From Bradyrhizobium sp. CCGB12 (lineage in GTDB: Bacteria; Pseudomonadota; Alphaproteobacteria; Rhizobiales; Xanthobacteraceae), in contig NZ_JANADO010000001.1 in assembly GCF_024199845.1 (NCBI RefSeq), positions 7,750,001 to 7,814,000 of the forward strand: DNA of 64,000 bases, written 5' to 3'. Under the pieces are notes generated by a model that was not told where the DNA came from, did not search any database, and saw only the letters and a list, made by a program, of their open reading frames with translations. Positions 50,178 to 58,775 of this stretch are shown here, piece by piece; the stretch's first letter is position 1; each line of letters begins with the position of its first letter. The translations under genes and the position numbers were made by a program.

Positions 50178-51842
50178 TCAAACGCGCACGCGCCACAATG
50201 TGAGTGCGAGCAGGAGATAGGCGGCACAGGTCCACAGCGATTGCCAGTTATCCGGGCCTTCGTTGATTCCGACGTAAATGGCCGCCACGGAAAACACGCC
50301 GGCAAATATCGATTCCGCGAGCGGGTGTATGTCCTTGCTGGTGGGATTGAGCAGCGCCGTTGCTGCAAAGGGGACCGTCGCCATGGTGAGAGGCGCGAAA
50401 GGAAAGTCGATGAAGCGGGGGTCGAACACGAGGCCAATCGCGGTCGCCGTGCCGATCACGACGATCACGATCCACACCAGCCCGTGCAGGGTCGTCAGCG
50501 GGGATACGGTCCGGTAACCCTCCGGACCCAGCACTTCCAGGAAACTGGGCAAGGGACGACCCGACATCAGGGCGATCGCGCCAAGGACCGGCGAAGCCGT
50601 CGCCGCCGCGAGCAATGAGCCCCACACAAGCCAGAGGCCCACGCCGTAACTTTGCTCGACCATTCTCTGGGCCGTCACCCCGAACAGGAGCCCGGCCGTG
50701 GTGGCCGAGAGTCCGACCGCAATCCATGCGACGAGCCCGGCCTCGTTGGGCCTGCGGCGCAGGGTGAGGCAGGCCGCGCCGAAGACCAGGATCGCCAACG
50801 CTAGTCCGCAGACCATCTGCAACTTCCACGAGGGGAAATTACTGATCGGGATGCCGGCCGGATATTTCAGGGTGCGCTGAACGGAATCGAACAGGCCCCA
50901 TGATCCGCCGACGGTACCCTCGACTTCACGCTTCCACGATTCATCATAGGCTTCGAACACGTTGACGCGGAATTTCTCGCGCCGCGCAAGGTCGAGGATC
51001 TCCGAGACCACGCGGGCCTGGTTGACGCGGGAGGGAAGAGCCGCCTCGCGCATCCGCCCCTCGCTCGGCCAGCCGATTTCCCCGATCAGGATTTCCTTGC
51101 CCGGAAAGACCGCCGCCACCCGGCGGCGAATCTCGCCGACGTGGGCGGCGGCAAGCTCCGCCCGGACCGGCTCATTCTCCCAATAGGGCAGGATGTGGAT
51201 CGTGACGAAATCGACGGCGTCACGAAGCTCGCGGTTGCTCAGCCAGAACTCCCAGACATCGGCATAGGTGACGGGGACGGCGGTCTGCGCCTTGACCGCG
51301 CGAAGCGTGGCGATGAGGTCGGGGACCGTGATGTCTTTCCGCAGCAGCGTCTCGTTGCCGACCACGAGCGCGATGATGGTTTTGGGATATTCCCGGGAGA
51401 GGCGAATCGCGGTCGCGATCTGCGTCCGGTTCTTCTCCTGGTCCTTGTCGAGAAAGATGCCCTGGATGACCTTCAGTCCCGCCTCGGCCGCAAGGCCGGG
51501 GATCTGGTCCAGACCGAGATCGGTCGCATAGGTCCGGATGCAATCGGAAACTTTCGCGAGCTGGGCGAGGTCTTCCGCGATCTGTTCCCGTGTCACTTGC
51601 GTCGTCGATGAAAGCGACGTCTGATGGCTGCGGAATGGGGCGTACGAAATGCATTGCAGCTTGTCATTGAGATCGATCGGCGCGCGCACCAGATGGACAG
51701 GCGTTCCCAGCCAGATCCATACCGAGGCGATGACGCTCAGCGATATCAGGAGAAGCGCAAGCGGCGCGCGCATCGGGACTTGCTTCGTCCCGCCTTGCAT
51801 CTTCGGAGGGTTGATGGCCCCTGTTGTCTGCCCACCATGCAT
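50178..51842 (-). CDS. GH17-like membrane protein, NdvC-like beta-1,6-glucan synthesis protein
   Basis: The 554-residue product has one N-terminal membrane anchor (LALLLISLSVIASVWIWLG), a glycoside-hydrolase-17-like barrel up to about residue 340 (CISYAPFRSHQ, VVGNETLLRKD with the acid/base Glu, ILIGEIGWPSEG with the nucleophile Glu, VFEAYDESWK) and about eight C-terminal membrane helices. In Bradyrhizobium, NdvC, a membrane protein of similar size, is needed for the beta-1,6 links of cyclic beta-glucans; this protein matches its layout. GAGGGG precedes ATG 51842; ATG 51773 is an alternative. ndvB is not in the window. Confidence 0.78.
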   Translation of the reverse strand: MHGGQTTGAINPPKMQGGTKQVPMRAPLALLLISLSVIASVWIWLGTPVHLVRAPIDLNDKLQCISYAPFRSHQTSLSSTTQVTREQIAEDLAQLAKVSDCIRTYATDLGLDQIPGLAAEAGLKVIQGIFLDKDQEKNRTQIATAIRLSREYPKTIIALVVGNETLLRKDITVPDLIATLRAVKAQTAVPVTYADVWEFWLSNRELRDAVDFVTIHILPYWENEPVRAELAAAHVGEIRRRVAAVFPGKEILIGEIGWPSEGRMREAALPSRVNQARVVSEILDLARREKFRVNVFEAYDESWKREVEGTVGGSWGLFDSVQRTLKYPAGIPISNFPSWKLQMVCGLALAILVFGAACLTLRRRPNEAGLVAWIAVGLSATTAGLLFGVTAQRMVEQSYGVGLWLVWGSLLAAATASPVLGAIALMSGRPLPSFLEVLGPEGYRTVSPLTTLHGLVWIVIVVIGTATAIGLVFDPRFIDFPFAPLTMATVPFAATALLNPTSKDIHPLAESIFAGVFSVAAIYVGINEGPDNWQSLWTCAAYLLLALTLWRVRV

Positions 51843-51944
51843 GATCCCCCTCACTTTCCACTTGCGGCACTCGGGCGAACGCGTTGCCTCGCGTTAAAGC
51901 GTGCCGGCAATGTGCTGGCGTCTTGATGACGCGCAAAAAGAGAA

Positions 51945-52050
51945 GCTAAGGCATGATCCGGAAAAGTGCGAAGCGGGCTTTCGAAAAAAATCGTGCGAAA
52001 TCGAAAACCTGAAGATGGTGATGATTCAGTTCAATCTCATCGCGGCTTAG
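51945..52050. repeat. Interspersed palindromic repeat, family D copy 3
   Basis: It contains GGCATGATCCGGAAAAGTGCGAAGCGG, split in the word order of the family, and TCTCATCGCGGCTTAG at the right edge. It lies between two minus-strand genes and is more diverged than the copies at 25131 and 34701. Confidence 0.75.
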
Positions 52051-52155
52051 AAAAATTCATCGGTCGCAACCCGGCCGATCCTAGCATCAGTCTGGTCTCC
52101 ACGGCTGAGGCTTTGCGTCGCATCGCGAAGCGCGCTGACGCAGGGCTCTGCCTCG

Positions 52156-53376
52156 TCAGGCCGCGGCGCGACCAAGGTCGAGCGCTTGCCTGCGTCTCGT
52201 CGGAAAACTCAGCGCCACCGCGACCGCCGCAAGCCCGATCGCGAAGGAGCCGACGTGCAGCCATGTGTAGCGCTGGAAATTGTCGAAGACGAGGCCGCCG
52301 GCCCACGGCCCGAGCGCCATGCCGAGGCTGGCAAAGGCCGATACCGCGCCGAACACCGTGCCCATGATGCGCGCGCCGAAGAATTCGCGGACCAGCACCG
52401 CATAGAGCGGCATAACCCCGCCATAGGCGAGGCCGAACACGACCGAGAGCGCGTAGAACTCGCCGAGCTGCGCCACCGCGAGATAGGTCGCGATGCACAT
52501 CGCCTGCACGAGGAGGCCGCCGACCAGCACGGGTTTTGCGCCGATGCGATCGGCGAGCGCGCCCAGCAGCAGGCGGCCGCCGAGGCCTGAGACGCCGGCG
52601 ACGCTGTAGACCGTCACCGCCGTGAGCGGGGCGATGCCGCAGACCATCGCATAGGACACCATGTGGAAGATCGGGCCGGAATGCGCGGCGCAGCAGGCGA
52701 AATGCGCCGCTGCGAGCGCGATGAATTGCGGCGTGCGCAGCGCCTGGGTCGCGGTCAGCTCGACGTCCGGCACAGCGTCCGCCGTTGCGGGGCCAGGAGC
52801 TGCCGGCGCCGGGCGTACCAGGAAGCAGGCGGGGATCAGTAGCGCCCAGGCCGCGATACCGATCACCAGCATCGCGGTGCGCCAGTCATAGGCCGTGATC
52901 AGCCAGCTCGCGGTCGGCGCGATCGTCACCGGCGCCACGCCCATGCCGGCGGAGACCAGCGCCACCGCGAGGCTACGGTTCTTCTCGATCCAGGCGCTCG
53001 CGAGCGCCATCATCGGCGCGTAGAAGCTGCCGGCGGCAATGCCGATCAGCACGCCGAAGCAAAGCTGGAACTGCCACAGGCTTGCCGCCTGACTCGCGGT
53101 GACGAGGCCGAGCCCCAGCAGCAGGCTTCCTGAGAGCACCACGATGCGGGTGCCGAACCGGTCCGACAGGGCACCCCAGAGGAACGCGGCAACGCCCATG
53201 CAGAGGAAGTCCAGCGTCGCCGCCGCAGACACGCCGGCGCGCGACCAGCCCATTGCTTCCGAGATCGGCTGCAGGAACACCGCCAGCGACAGCATCGTGC
53301 CGAACCCGACGCAGGTCATCAGCGCACCCGCGGCAACCACGACCCAGCCATAGTCGAAGCTTGACGGCTTGCTCAT
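52156..53376 (-). CDS. MFS transporter
   Basis: The 406-residue protein has twelve hydrophobic segments. The loop between helices 2 and 3, GALSDRFGTRIVVLSG, matches the MFS signature, and LGALADRIGAKPVLVGG is its counterpart in the second half. The first segment FDYGWVVVAAGALMTCVGFG is typical of the monocarboxylate/oxalate-formate antiporter group (OFA/MCP-like), so an organic acid is a reasonable substrate. It stands alone on the minus strand. Confidence 0.9.
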   Translation of the reverse strand: MSKPSSFDYGWVVVAAGALMTCVGFGTMLSLAVFLQPISEAMGWSRAGVSAAATLDFLCMGVAAFLWGALSDRFGTRIVVLSGSLLLGLGLVTASQAASLWQFQLCFGVLIGIAAGSFYAPMMALASAWIEKNRSLAVALVSAGMGVAPVTIAPTASWLITAYDWRTAMLVIGIAAWALLIPACFLVRPAPAAPGPATADAVPDVELTATQALRTPQFIALAAAHFACCAAHSGPIFHMVSYAMVCGIAPLTAVTVYSVAGVSGLGGRLLLGALADRIGAKPVLVGGLLVQAMCIATYLAVAQLGEFYALSVVFGLAYGGVMPLYAVLVREFFGARIMGTVFGAVSAFASLGMALGPWAGGLVFDNFQRYTWLHVGSFAIGLAAVAVALSFPTRRRQALDLGRAAA

Positions 53377-53481
53377 GCGTTTCCTCGCGCTTTTGCTCTT
53401 GTTGATGGTGCGCGCTGCGGATGGTGGCCTATCTGCCGGGAGAGGGCAAGGCTGGGTGTTACACGCGTAAAATCCTCGGGA

Positions 53482-54450
53482 CTATTCAATCACTTCGTCG
53501 GCGCGGGCGACGACGGTTGCAGGCAAGTCGAGACCTAAGCCCTTGGCGAGGCGGAGATTGATCCTGAGGTCGAACTTGGTCGGTCGTTCGAAAGGCAGGT
53601 CGCCTGGCTTTGCGCCCCGCAGGACGCGATCCACCTGTGCAATCAAGCGACGCGCTGCATCAGCAAAGTCGGGGCCAAATGACATTAAGGCGCCGTTGGC
53701 GACCCAGTCTGGTGAAGCAAAGATCGCAGGTTTCTTGCTCAGATTCACCAGCCTTACGACTTCGGCCACGTGGGCGCTGAGCACGACGTCCGGAACGAAA
53801 ACAAGTCCGTCAAATCGGGCGAGGTTGTCCGGGCTCAGGATTTTGCCGATATTGGCGGGATCATCGATGTTGATTGCTTCAACCTCGAAGCCGAGCTTGC
53901 GACCGCTCTCCAGGACGGGCGTGAGACTCTGTGCACCGCTCGTCACCTTTGTCGTGACAGTCCCGAGGCGGACGGCCTGGGGCAGAATCTCGCGCATGAG
54001 CTCGACCCGCTTCACGGTGGTCTCTTCCGAAAAGACCGCGATGCCGGTCACGTTGCGGCCGGGACGGGCGAGGCTGTCGGCCAGTCCGGAGGCGACTGGG
54101 TCAACGGCAGCAAGGGTCACGATCGGAATTGTTCGTGTTGCCTTGTAGGCCGCGAGAGCGGCAGGTGTGCTGATTGCGATGATCACGTCCACCCGGCCAT
54201 CCCGTACGATCTCTTGTGCGAGTGCCGGCAGCGCGTCCGCATCTCCCGCCGCGTGACGAAACTCGAGTCTAATCCGCCCTTCGACGTAACCAAGCTCGGC
54301 AAGCAGCCTTCTGGTTGCAGCGATCTGTGCGGGAATTTCGACGGGTCCCAGGTGAACGACGCGCGGCGTTGCAGAGGACGGCTGAGCGCGTGCGATGAGT
54401 GGCCAGCCGATTGCTCCTGTCATCAGCCCGATGAATGCGCGCCGTCTCAT
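53482..54450 (-). CDS. Orphan ABC transporter substrate-binding protein (ABC_sub_bind/TrpX-like)
   Basis: The 322-residue protein has a signal-like start (MRRRAFIGLMTGAIGWPLIA RAQP) that may be a Tat or Sec signal, and the fold words VVHLGPVEIPAQIAATRRLL, GYVEGRIRLEFRHAAGD, VIIAISTPAALAAYKATRTI and GRNVTGIAVFSEETTVKRVE. These fit PF04392, a family greatly expanded in Bradyrhizobium, usually without neighbouring transporter genes; that is the case here too. GAGGTC precedes ATG 54450. The ligand is unknown. Confidence 0.9.
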   Translation of the reverse strand: MRRRAFIGLMTGAIGWPLIARAQPSSATPRVVHLGPVEIPAQIAATRRLLAELGYVEGRIRLEFRHAAGDADALPALAQEIVRDGRVDVIIAISTPAALAAYKATRTIPIVTLAAVDPVASGLADSLARPGRNVTGIAVFSEETTVKRVELMREILPQAVRLGTVTTKVTSGAQSLTPVLESGRKLGFEVEAINIDDPANIGKILSPDNLARFDGLVFVPDVVLSAHVAEVVRLVNLSKKPAIFASPDWVANGALMSFGPDFADAARRLIAQVDRVLRGAKPGDLPFERPTKFDLRINLRLAKGLGLDLPATVVARADEVIE

Positions 54451-54806
54451 CTGACCTCGCTCGAAGCTGCCGTGCGATGGCCGGACCATAACACGCTTCA
54501 ACACTTGCGAGCCAAAAACAGTCTCATCGAAACGACATCAGTCCCGCGATGCAGTTCGCGCCGATCTGCGTCAACCAGCCGATCGGTGAGTTTCTCATCA
54601 TTGGGATGGAACCTATCGTGACGTGGGCGGGCGAGCCGGTCGTCCTAACGGTGGCGAATGGCGGAGCAGGCCTTATCCTGATCGGCCAGGATGGCCGTGA
54701 GGACGCGCAGATATCCGCGACATCCCGTTTCGTGTTCGTGCGACCCGATACATCGACACCTCCAGAAGCCGCAGCGATGCTCAGGTAGGTCTGGGCCGCC
54801 ACCATC
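54451..54806. other. Intergenic region between two minus-strand genes
   Basis: About 355 bases. A plus-strand frame of 79 codons (54549-54788) is open here but has no ribosome site and its translation has no known family; I do not call it a gene. No repeat family member is seen. Confidence 0.35.
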
Positions 54807-56336
54807 CTACGCGCTCGCATCGGGATCACCGAACCACCGCATCGCGGCTCGAGCCGCTCCCTCATGGTGAGGTGCCTCCTCGCTGACCCACGCCACGATG
54901 CCGTCCGGCCGCACGAGCAAGGCGGTCAGGCCTGATCGATCCCTCGCATCGCTTGCGACATGATTGATCCGGCTTGTCCAGCGGTGCGCAAGCGCCTTGA
55001 GCGATGCCCGGTTGTCAAAGTCGAGCAACAGCCCTCGTCCTGACCTGAGCAACTCGGCGGGACGTCGTCCGTCGGCGAACGCGAAATCGGGTACGCTGCG
55101 GCCGACAAGCGGATGTGGATCGTCGAGATCGTAGCGGAGCGAGAGGCCCCAAGCGCGCTCGGCGAAATAGGTCGCGCCGTCGCGCGTGTCGATGAGATCG
55201 CGGATAATCGCCTCGAGCGCGCGCGAGCTCCTGCTGGGACGCATGAGCCCAACCTGGGCGCGTGACCAGTCGAGGATCTGTGCTCCCACAGGATGCCGCT
55301 CGGCGGAATAAGTATCGATTAGGCCGGTGGGCGCGTTGCCGTGAATGGACGCCGCGAGCTTCCAACCGAGGTTCATCGCATCGCCCAGCCCGAGGTTCAG
55401 GCCCTGGCCTCCCAGCGGTGAATGGATGTGCGCGGCATCGCCCGCCAACAGCACACGACCCTTGCGATAGCTGGTCGACTGACAGGCGCGGTCGGTCCAG
55501 GTGGTGGCGAGTGCAAGCCTCGTCAATGTCACATCCAGGCCCGAGACTTTGCGAAGCACCACCTCGATCTGATCGCGGTTCGGCTCGCTGCGATGAGCCA
55601 TGCCGCCGTCGAAATCGACCATCGCGATGGTGCCGGGCGCTGCGTAGGTGTACATGCCTGAGGCCGTGTAATGGCGCCCCGGCGTGAGCGTGGCTGGATC
55701 GGCCAACTCGACTTGCACCGAATAGCCCGTGAATTCCGGATCGGTGCCGGCGAAACCGATGCCGGCCGCCTTTCGCACAGTGCTGCGTCCGCCGTCGCAG
55801 CCGACCAGCCAGCGCCCGCGGGCCGGTCCGCCGGCTGTTTCAACGGTGACACTGTCGTCTGATTGCGTGAGAGCCTCGACGCCACAGCCGCGCTGGATCT
55901 CGACGCCCAGCGTCCCGGCGCGGTTGGCAAGGACGGCTTCGATGCTCGCCATGTCGGCCGCAACGCTGCCAATCGGCTCGGGCAGGCGGTAGGGCCATTG
56001 CGTACTGTCGATCCGATCCTGGAAGAACTGGATGCCGGCGAAATGACCGCCCGGGCGGCGCTGCTGCAGCCAATGGGCGGCCGCCGGTGTGTCGCGGCCG
56101 GCCGCAAGGCGCGTGAGTTCGTTCAGCAAGTCGCGGCGATCCAGGCTCTCGATGGTCGGCACTGAAAGTCCGCGAAGCCCGAAAGGCAGGTCCTTGAGCG
56201 GCGAATGCGGATCGGTCGCCTTTTCCAGCACCAGCACCGAACAGCCCGCAAGCCTGAGCTCGCAGGACAGGAACAAGCCCACTGGACCGGCGCCGGCAAT
56301 GATGACGTCATAGAGGATAGTGTCGGGACTTTGCAT
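54807..56336 (-). CDS. FAD-dependent aromatic hydroxylase (PheA/TetX-like)
   Basis: The 509-residue flavoprotein has the three motifs of the class A hydroxylases: GAGPVGLFLSCELRLAGC near residue 15, the DG motif LVGCDGGRSTVRKAAGI and GDAAHIHSPLGGQGLNLGLGD. The C-terminal 130 residues resemble the thioredoxin-like tail of phenol hydroxylase/MhpA-type enzymes (WGLSLRYDLDDPHPLVG). These enzymes hydroxylate phenols, or inactivate drugs such as tetracycline and rifampicin. No other catabolic gene is adjacent. The start at 56336 is followed by a proper FAD strand. Confidence 0.88.
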   Translation of the reverse strand: MQSPDTILYDVIIAGAGPVGLFLSCELRLAGCSVLVLEKATDPHSPLKDLPFGLRGLSVPTIESLDRRDLLNELTRLAAGRDTPAAAHWLQQRRPGGHFAGIQFFQDRIDSTQWPYRLPEPIGSVAADMASIEAVLANRAGTLGVEIQRGCGVEALTQSDDSVTVETAGGPARGRWLVGCDGGRSTVRKAAGIGFAGTDPEFTGYSVQVELADPATLTPGRHYTASGMYTYAAPGTIAMVDFDGGMAHRSEPNRDQIEVVLRKVSGLDVTLTRLALATTWTDRACQSTSYRKGRVLLAGDAAHIHSPLGGQGLNLGLGDAMNLGWKLAASIHGNAPTGLIDTYSAERHPVGAQILDWSRAQVGLMRPSRSSRALEAIIRDLIDTRDGATYFAERAWGLSLRYDLDDPHPLVGRSVPDFAFADGRRPAELLRSGRGLLLDFDNRASLKALAHRWTSRINHVASDARDRSGLTALLVRPDGIVAWVSEEAPHHEGAARAAMRWFGDPDASA

Positions 56337-56481
56337 GAAGCACTCCGTTGTCGATCTTCGACTGTCGATGTTCGACCGGAGCGTTTCTCGAACCTGAGGA
56401 CCTCACGGACGAACCACGGCCCGCCTGAATGGCGGCCGTTGTTCGTCGCGGGGATCCCCGGCACGAGGCCAAAGACCAGAG

Positions 56482-56521
56482 CTTTCGTTACCGAAAGGAC
56501 TTGGGCTTACCAGACCAAGTC
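56482..56521. promoter_or_regulatory. Twin dyads upstream of the aromatic hydroxylase gene
   Basis: CTTTCG-TTAC-CGAAAG (56482-56497) is directly followed by GACTTGG-N10-CCAAGTC (56498-56521). They lie about 145 bases before the hydroxylase start and could be repressor sites. No regulator gene is close. Confidence 0.3.
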
Positions 56522-56689
56522 TGCCTTTTCCGACATGACCATTTAGCGGTGCGAGCGCAGCTTCGTCAACGCGCGCTCATGGCGAGATTCCACGTCCTCG
56601 CCTCCGATCCAATCGAGTCACTCGTCGGAGACACAGTTCGTAGGGAGGAATGAGCGAAGCGAAACCCGGGCAGGCTGTCGTCAAATTCG

Positions 56690-56850
56690 ATCGCACCCGC
56701 TGCCATGATGGCATTATGCCCCTGTTTTGCCCGACGGGTCAAACGGATTTCGATAAATCAGAAAATGCAGCGTTGACAGGCAGTTGGCTACTGTGCATGG
56801 GGTTGTTTTTACGTCTTTTGTCGGTTCCGGTTGCCCGGTCGCGGACGCGC
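56690..56850. other. Noncoding element with TTGCCCGACGGGTCAA word
   Basis: The stretch runs from GGCATTATGCCCCTG through the near-palindrome TTGCCCGACGGGTCAA (56727-56742) to GCATGGGGTTGTTTTTACG. I recall stretches with this word at many noncoding loci of Bradyrhizobium; no function is known to me. It ends just behind lepA, so it could also serve as transcript end. Confidence 0.35.
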
Positions 56851-58662
56851 TCAGCTATCCACCTTCAGCGCGGCAATAAAGGCTTCCTGCGGAATGTCGA
56901 CCTTGCCGAACTGCCGCATCTTCTTCTTGCCTTCCTTCTGCTTCTCCAGAAGCTTGCGCTTACGGGTGATGTCGCCGCCGTAGCACTTTGCGGTGACGTC
57001 CTTGCGCAGCGCGCGCACCGTCTCGCGCGCAATCACCTTGCCGCCGATCGCCGCCTGGATCGGGATCTGGAACATGTGTGGCGGGATCAGCTCCTTCATC
57101 TTCTCGACCATGGCGCGGCCGCGCCCCTCCGCGCGGGTGCGATGGACCAGCATCGAGAGCGCGTCGACCGGCTCGGCATTGACCAGGATCTGCATCTTGA
57201 CGAGATCGGCCGCCTTGTAGTCGGTGAGGTGATAGTCGAACGAGGCGTAGCCCTTGGAGACCGACTTCAGGCGGTCGTAGAAATCGAACACGACCTCGTT
57301 GAGCGGCAGGTCGTATTTCACCATGGCGCGGGAGCCGACGTAGGTGAGCTCCTTCTGCGAGCCGCGACGATCCTGGCACAGCTTCAGCACGCTGCCGAGA
57401 TATTCGTCGGGGGTGAGGATCGTCGCCTCGATCCAGGGCTCGTCGATCTCGGCGATCTTGACCACGTCGGGCATGTCGACGGGGTTGTGTATCTCGAGCT
57501 CGGTGCCGTCGGTGAGCTTCATCTTGTAGATGACGCTCGGCGCGGTCGCGATCAGGTTGAGATCGAATTCGCGCGACAGCCGTTCCTGGATGATCTCGAG
57601 GTGGAGCAGGCCGAGGAAGCCGCAGCGGAAGCCGAAGCCGAGTGCCGCGGAGGTCTCCATCTCGAAGGAGAAGCTGGCGTCGTTCAGGCGCAGCTTGCCC
57701 ATCGCGCCGCGCAGCGTCTCGAAATCGTCGGCATCGACCGGGAATAGGCCGCAGAACACCACGGGGATCGCCGGCTTGAAGCCCGGCAGCATGTCGGCGA
57801 CCGGCTTCCTGTCGTCGGTGATGGTGTCGCCGACGCGGGTGTCGGCGACTTCCTTGATTGCGGCGGTGATGAAGCCGATCTCGCCGGGGCCGAGCTCGTC
57901 GACCTGCTGCATCTTCGGCGTGAAGAAGCCGACGCGCTCGACGTCATAGGCCGCGCCCGTGCCCATCATGCGCACGCGGCTGCCCTTCTTCATGACGCCG
58001 TCGACGACGCGAATGAGGACGACGACGCCGAGATAGACGTCGTACCAGCTGTCGACCAGCAGCGCCTTCAGCGTCGCCTCGCGATCGCCCTTCGGCGGCG
58101 GCAGGCGGGTGACGATGGCTTCCAGCACGTCGGGTACGCCAAGGCCGGTCTTTGCCGAGATCATCACCGCGTCCGAGGCGTCGATGCCGATGACGTCCTC
58201 GATCTGCTGCTTGATCTTCTCGGGCTCGGCGGCGGGAAGGTCGACCTTGTTCAGGACCGGGACGATCTCGTGATTGTTGTCGAGCGCCTGGTAGACGTTG
58301 GCGAGCGTCTGCGCTTCGACGCCCTGGCTGGCGTCGACCACCAGCAGGGAACCCTCGCAGGCCGCCAGCGACCGCGAGACCTCGTAGGCGAAGTCGACAT
58401 GGCCGGGCGTGTCCATCAGGTTGAAGATGTAGTCCTTGCCGTCCTTGGCGCGGTAGGCGAGGCGCACCGTCTGCGCCTTGATGGTGATGCCGCGCTCGCG
58501 CTCGATGTCCATGGAATCGAGCACCTGCTCCTTGCCCGCCATCTCGCGGTCGGAGAGGCCGCCGGTCATCTGGATCAGACGGTCGGCCAGCGTCGATTTG
58601 CCATGGTCGATATGGGCGACGATGGAGAAATTGCGGATGTTGGAAATGGGGACGGTCGTCAT
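56851..58662 (-). CDS. lepA: Elongation factor 4 (LepA GTPase)
   Basis: The 603-residue translational GTPase back-translocates or rescues stalled ribosomes. The G motifs are intact: HIDHGKSTL (G1), [10 protein letters not shown] (G2), DTPGHVDF (G3), NKVDLPAA (G4) and SAKTG (G5). The LepA-specific C-terminal domain ends [20 protein letters not shown] and LKVDS. The start at ATG 58662 gives the canonical [20 protein letters not shown]; an in-frame extension to 58701 is not family-like. It is divergent from a glycosyltransferase gene. Confidence 0.97.
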   Translation of the reverse strand: MTTVPISNIRNFSIVAHIDHGKSTLADRLIQMTGGLSDREMAGKEQVLDSMDIERERGITIKAQTVRLAYRAKDGKDYIFNLMDTPGHVDFAYEVSRSLAACEGSLLVVDASQGVEAQTLANVYQALDNNHEIVPVLNKVDLPAAEPEKIKQQIEDVIGIDASDAVMISAKTGLGVPDVLEAIVTRLPPPKGDREATLKALLVDSWYDVYLGVVVLIRVVDGVMKKGSRVRMMGTGAAYDVERVGFFTPKMQQVDELGPGEIGFITAAIKEVADTRVGDTITDDRKPVADMLPGFKPAIPVVFCGLFPVDADDFETLRGAMGKLRLNDASFSFEMETSAALGFGFRCGFLGLLHLEIIQERLSREFDLNLIATAPSVIYKMKLTDGTELEIHNPVDMPDVVKIAEIDEPWIEATILTPDEYLGSVLKLCQDRRGSQKELTYVGSRAMVKYDLPLNEVVFDFYDRLKSVSKGYASFDYHLTDYKAADLVKMQILVNAEPVDALSMLVHRTRAEGRGRAMVEKMKELIPPHMFQIPIQAAIGGKVIARETVRALRKDVTAKCYGGDITRKRKLLEKQKEGKKKMRQFGKVDIPQEAFIAALKVDS

Positions 58663-58775
58663 GGGCGCGGGATACCACTCACATCCCCGTGCGGCAACCA
58701 TATTGCTGTAATTTCAGGGTCTTTGTTCACGCCAAGCTGATTCCATGGCGGGTCAAAACGCGCTACGCAACGGCC

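Larger units (their letters stand above)
56337..56850. other. Long intergenic region between lepA and the hydroxylase gene
   Basis: About 515 bases without a convincing gene. It holds two adjacent dyads at 56482-56521, and the word TTGCCCGACGGGTCAA at 56727-56742 inside a stretch that is AT-richer than the genes around it. A frame at 56429-56653 is open but has no support. Confidence 0.4.

Noticed and set aside
54549..54788. 79-codon plus-strand frame
   Set aside because: No ribosome site, no family and an equally open frame on the other strand; left as noncoding.
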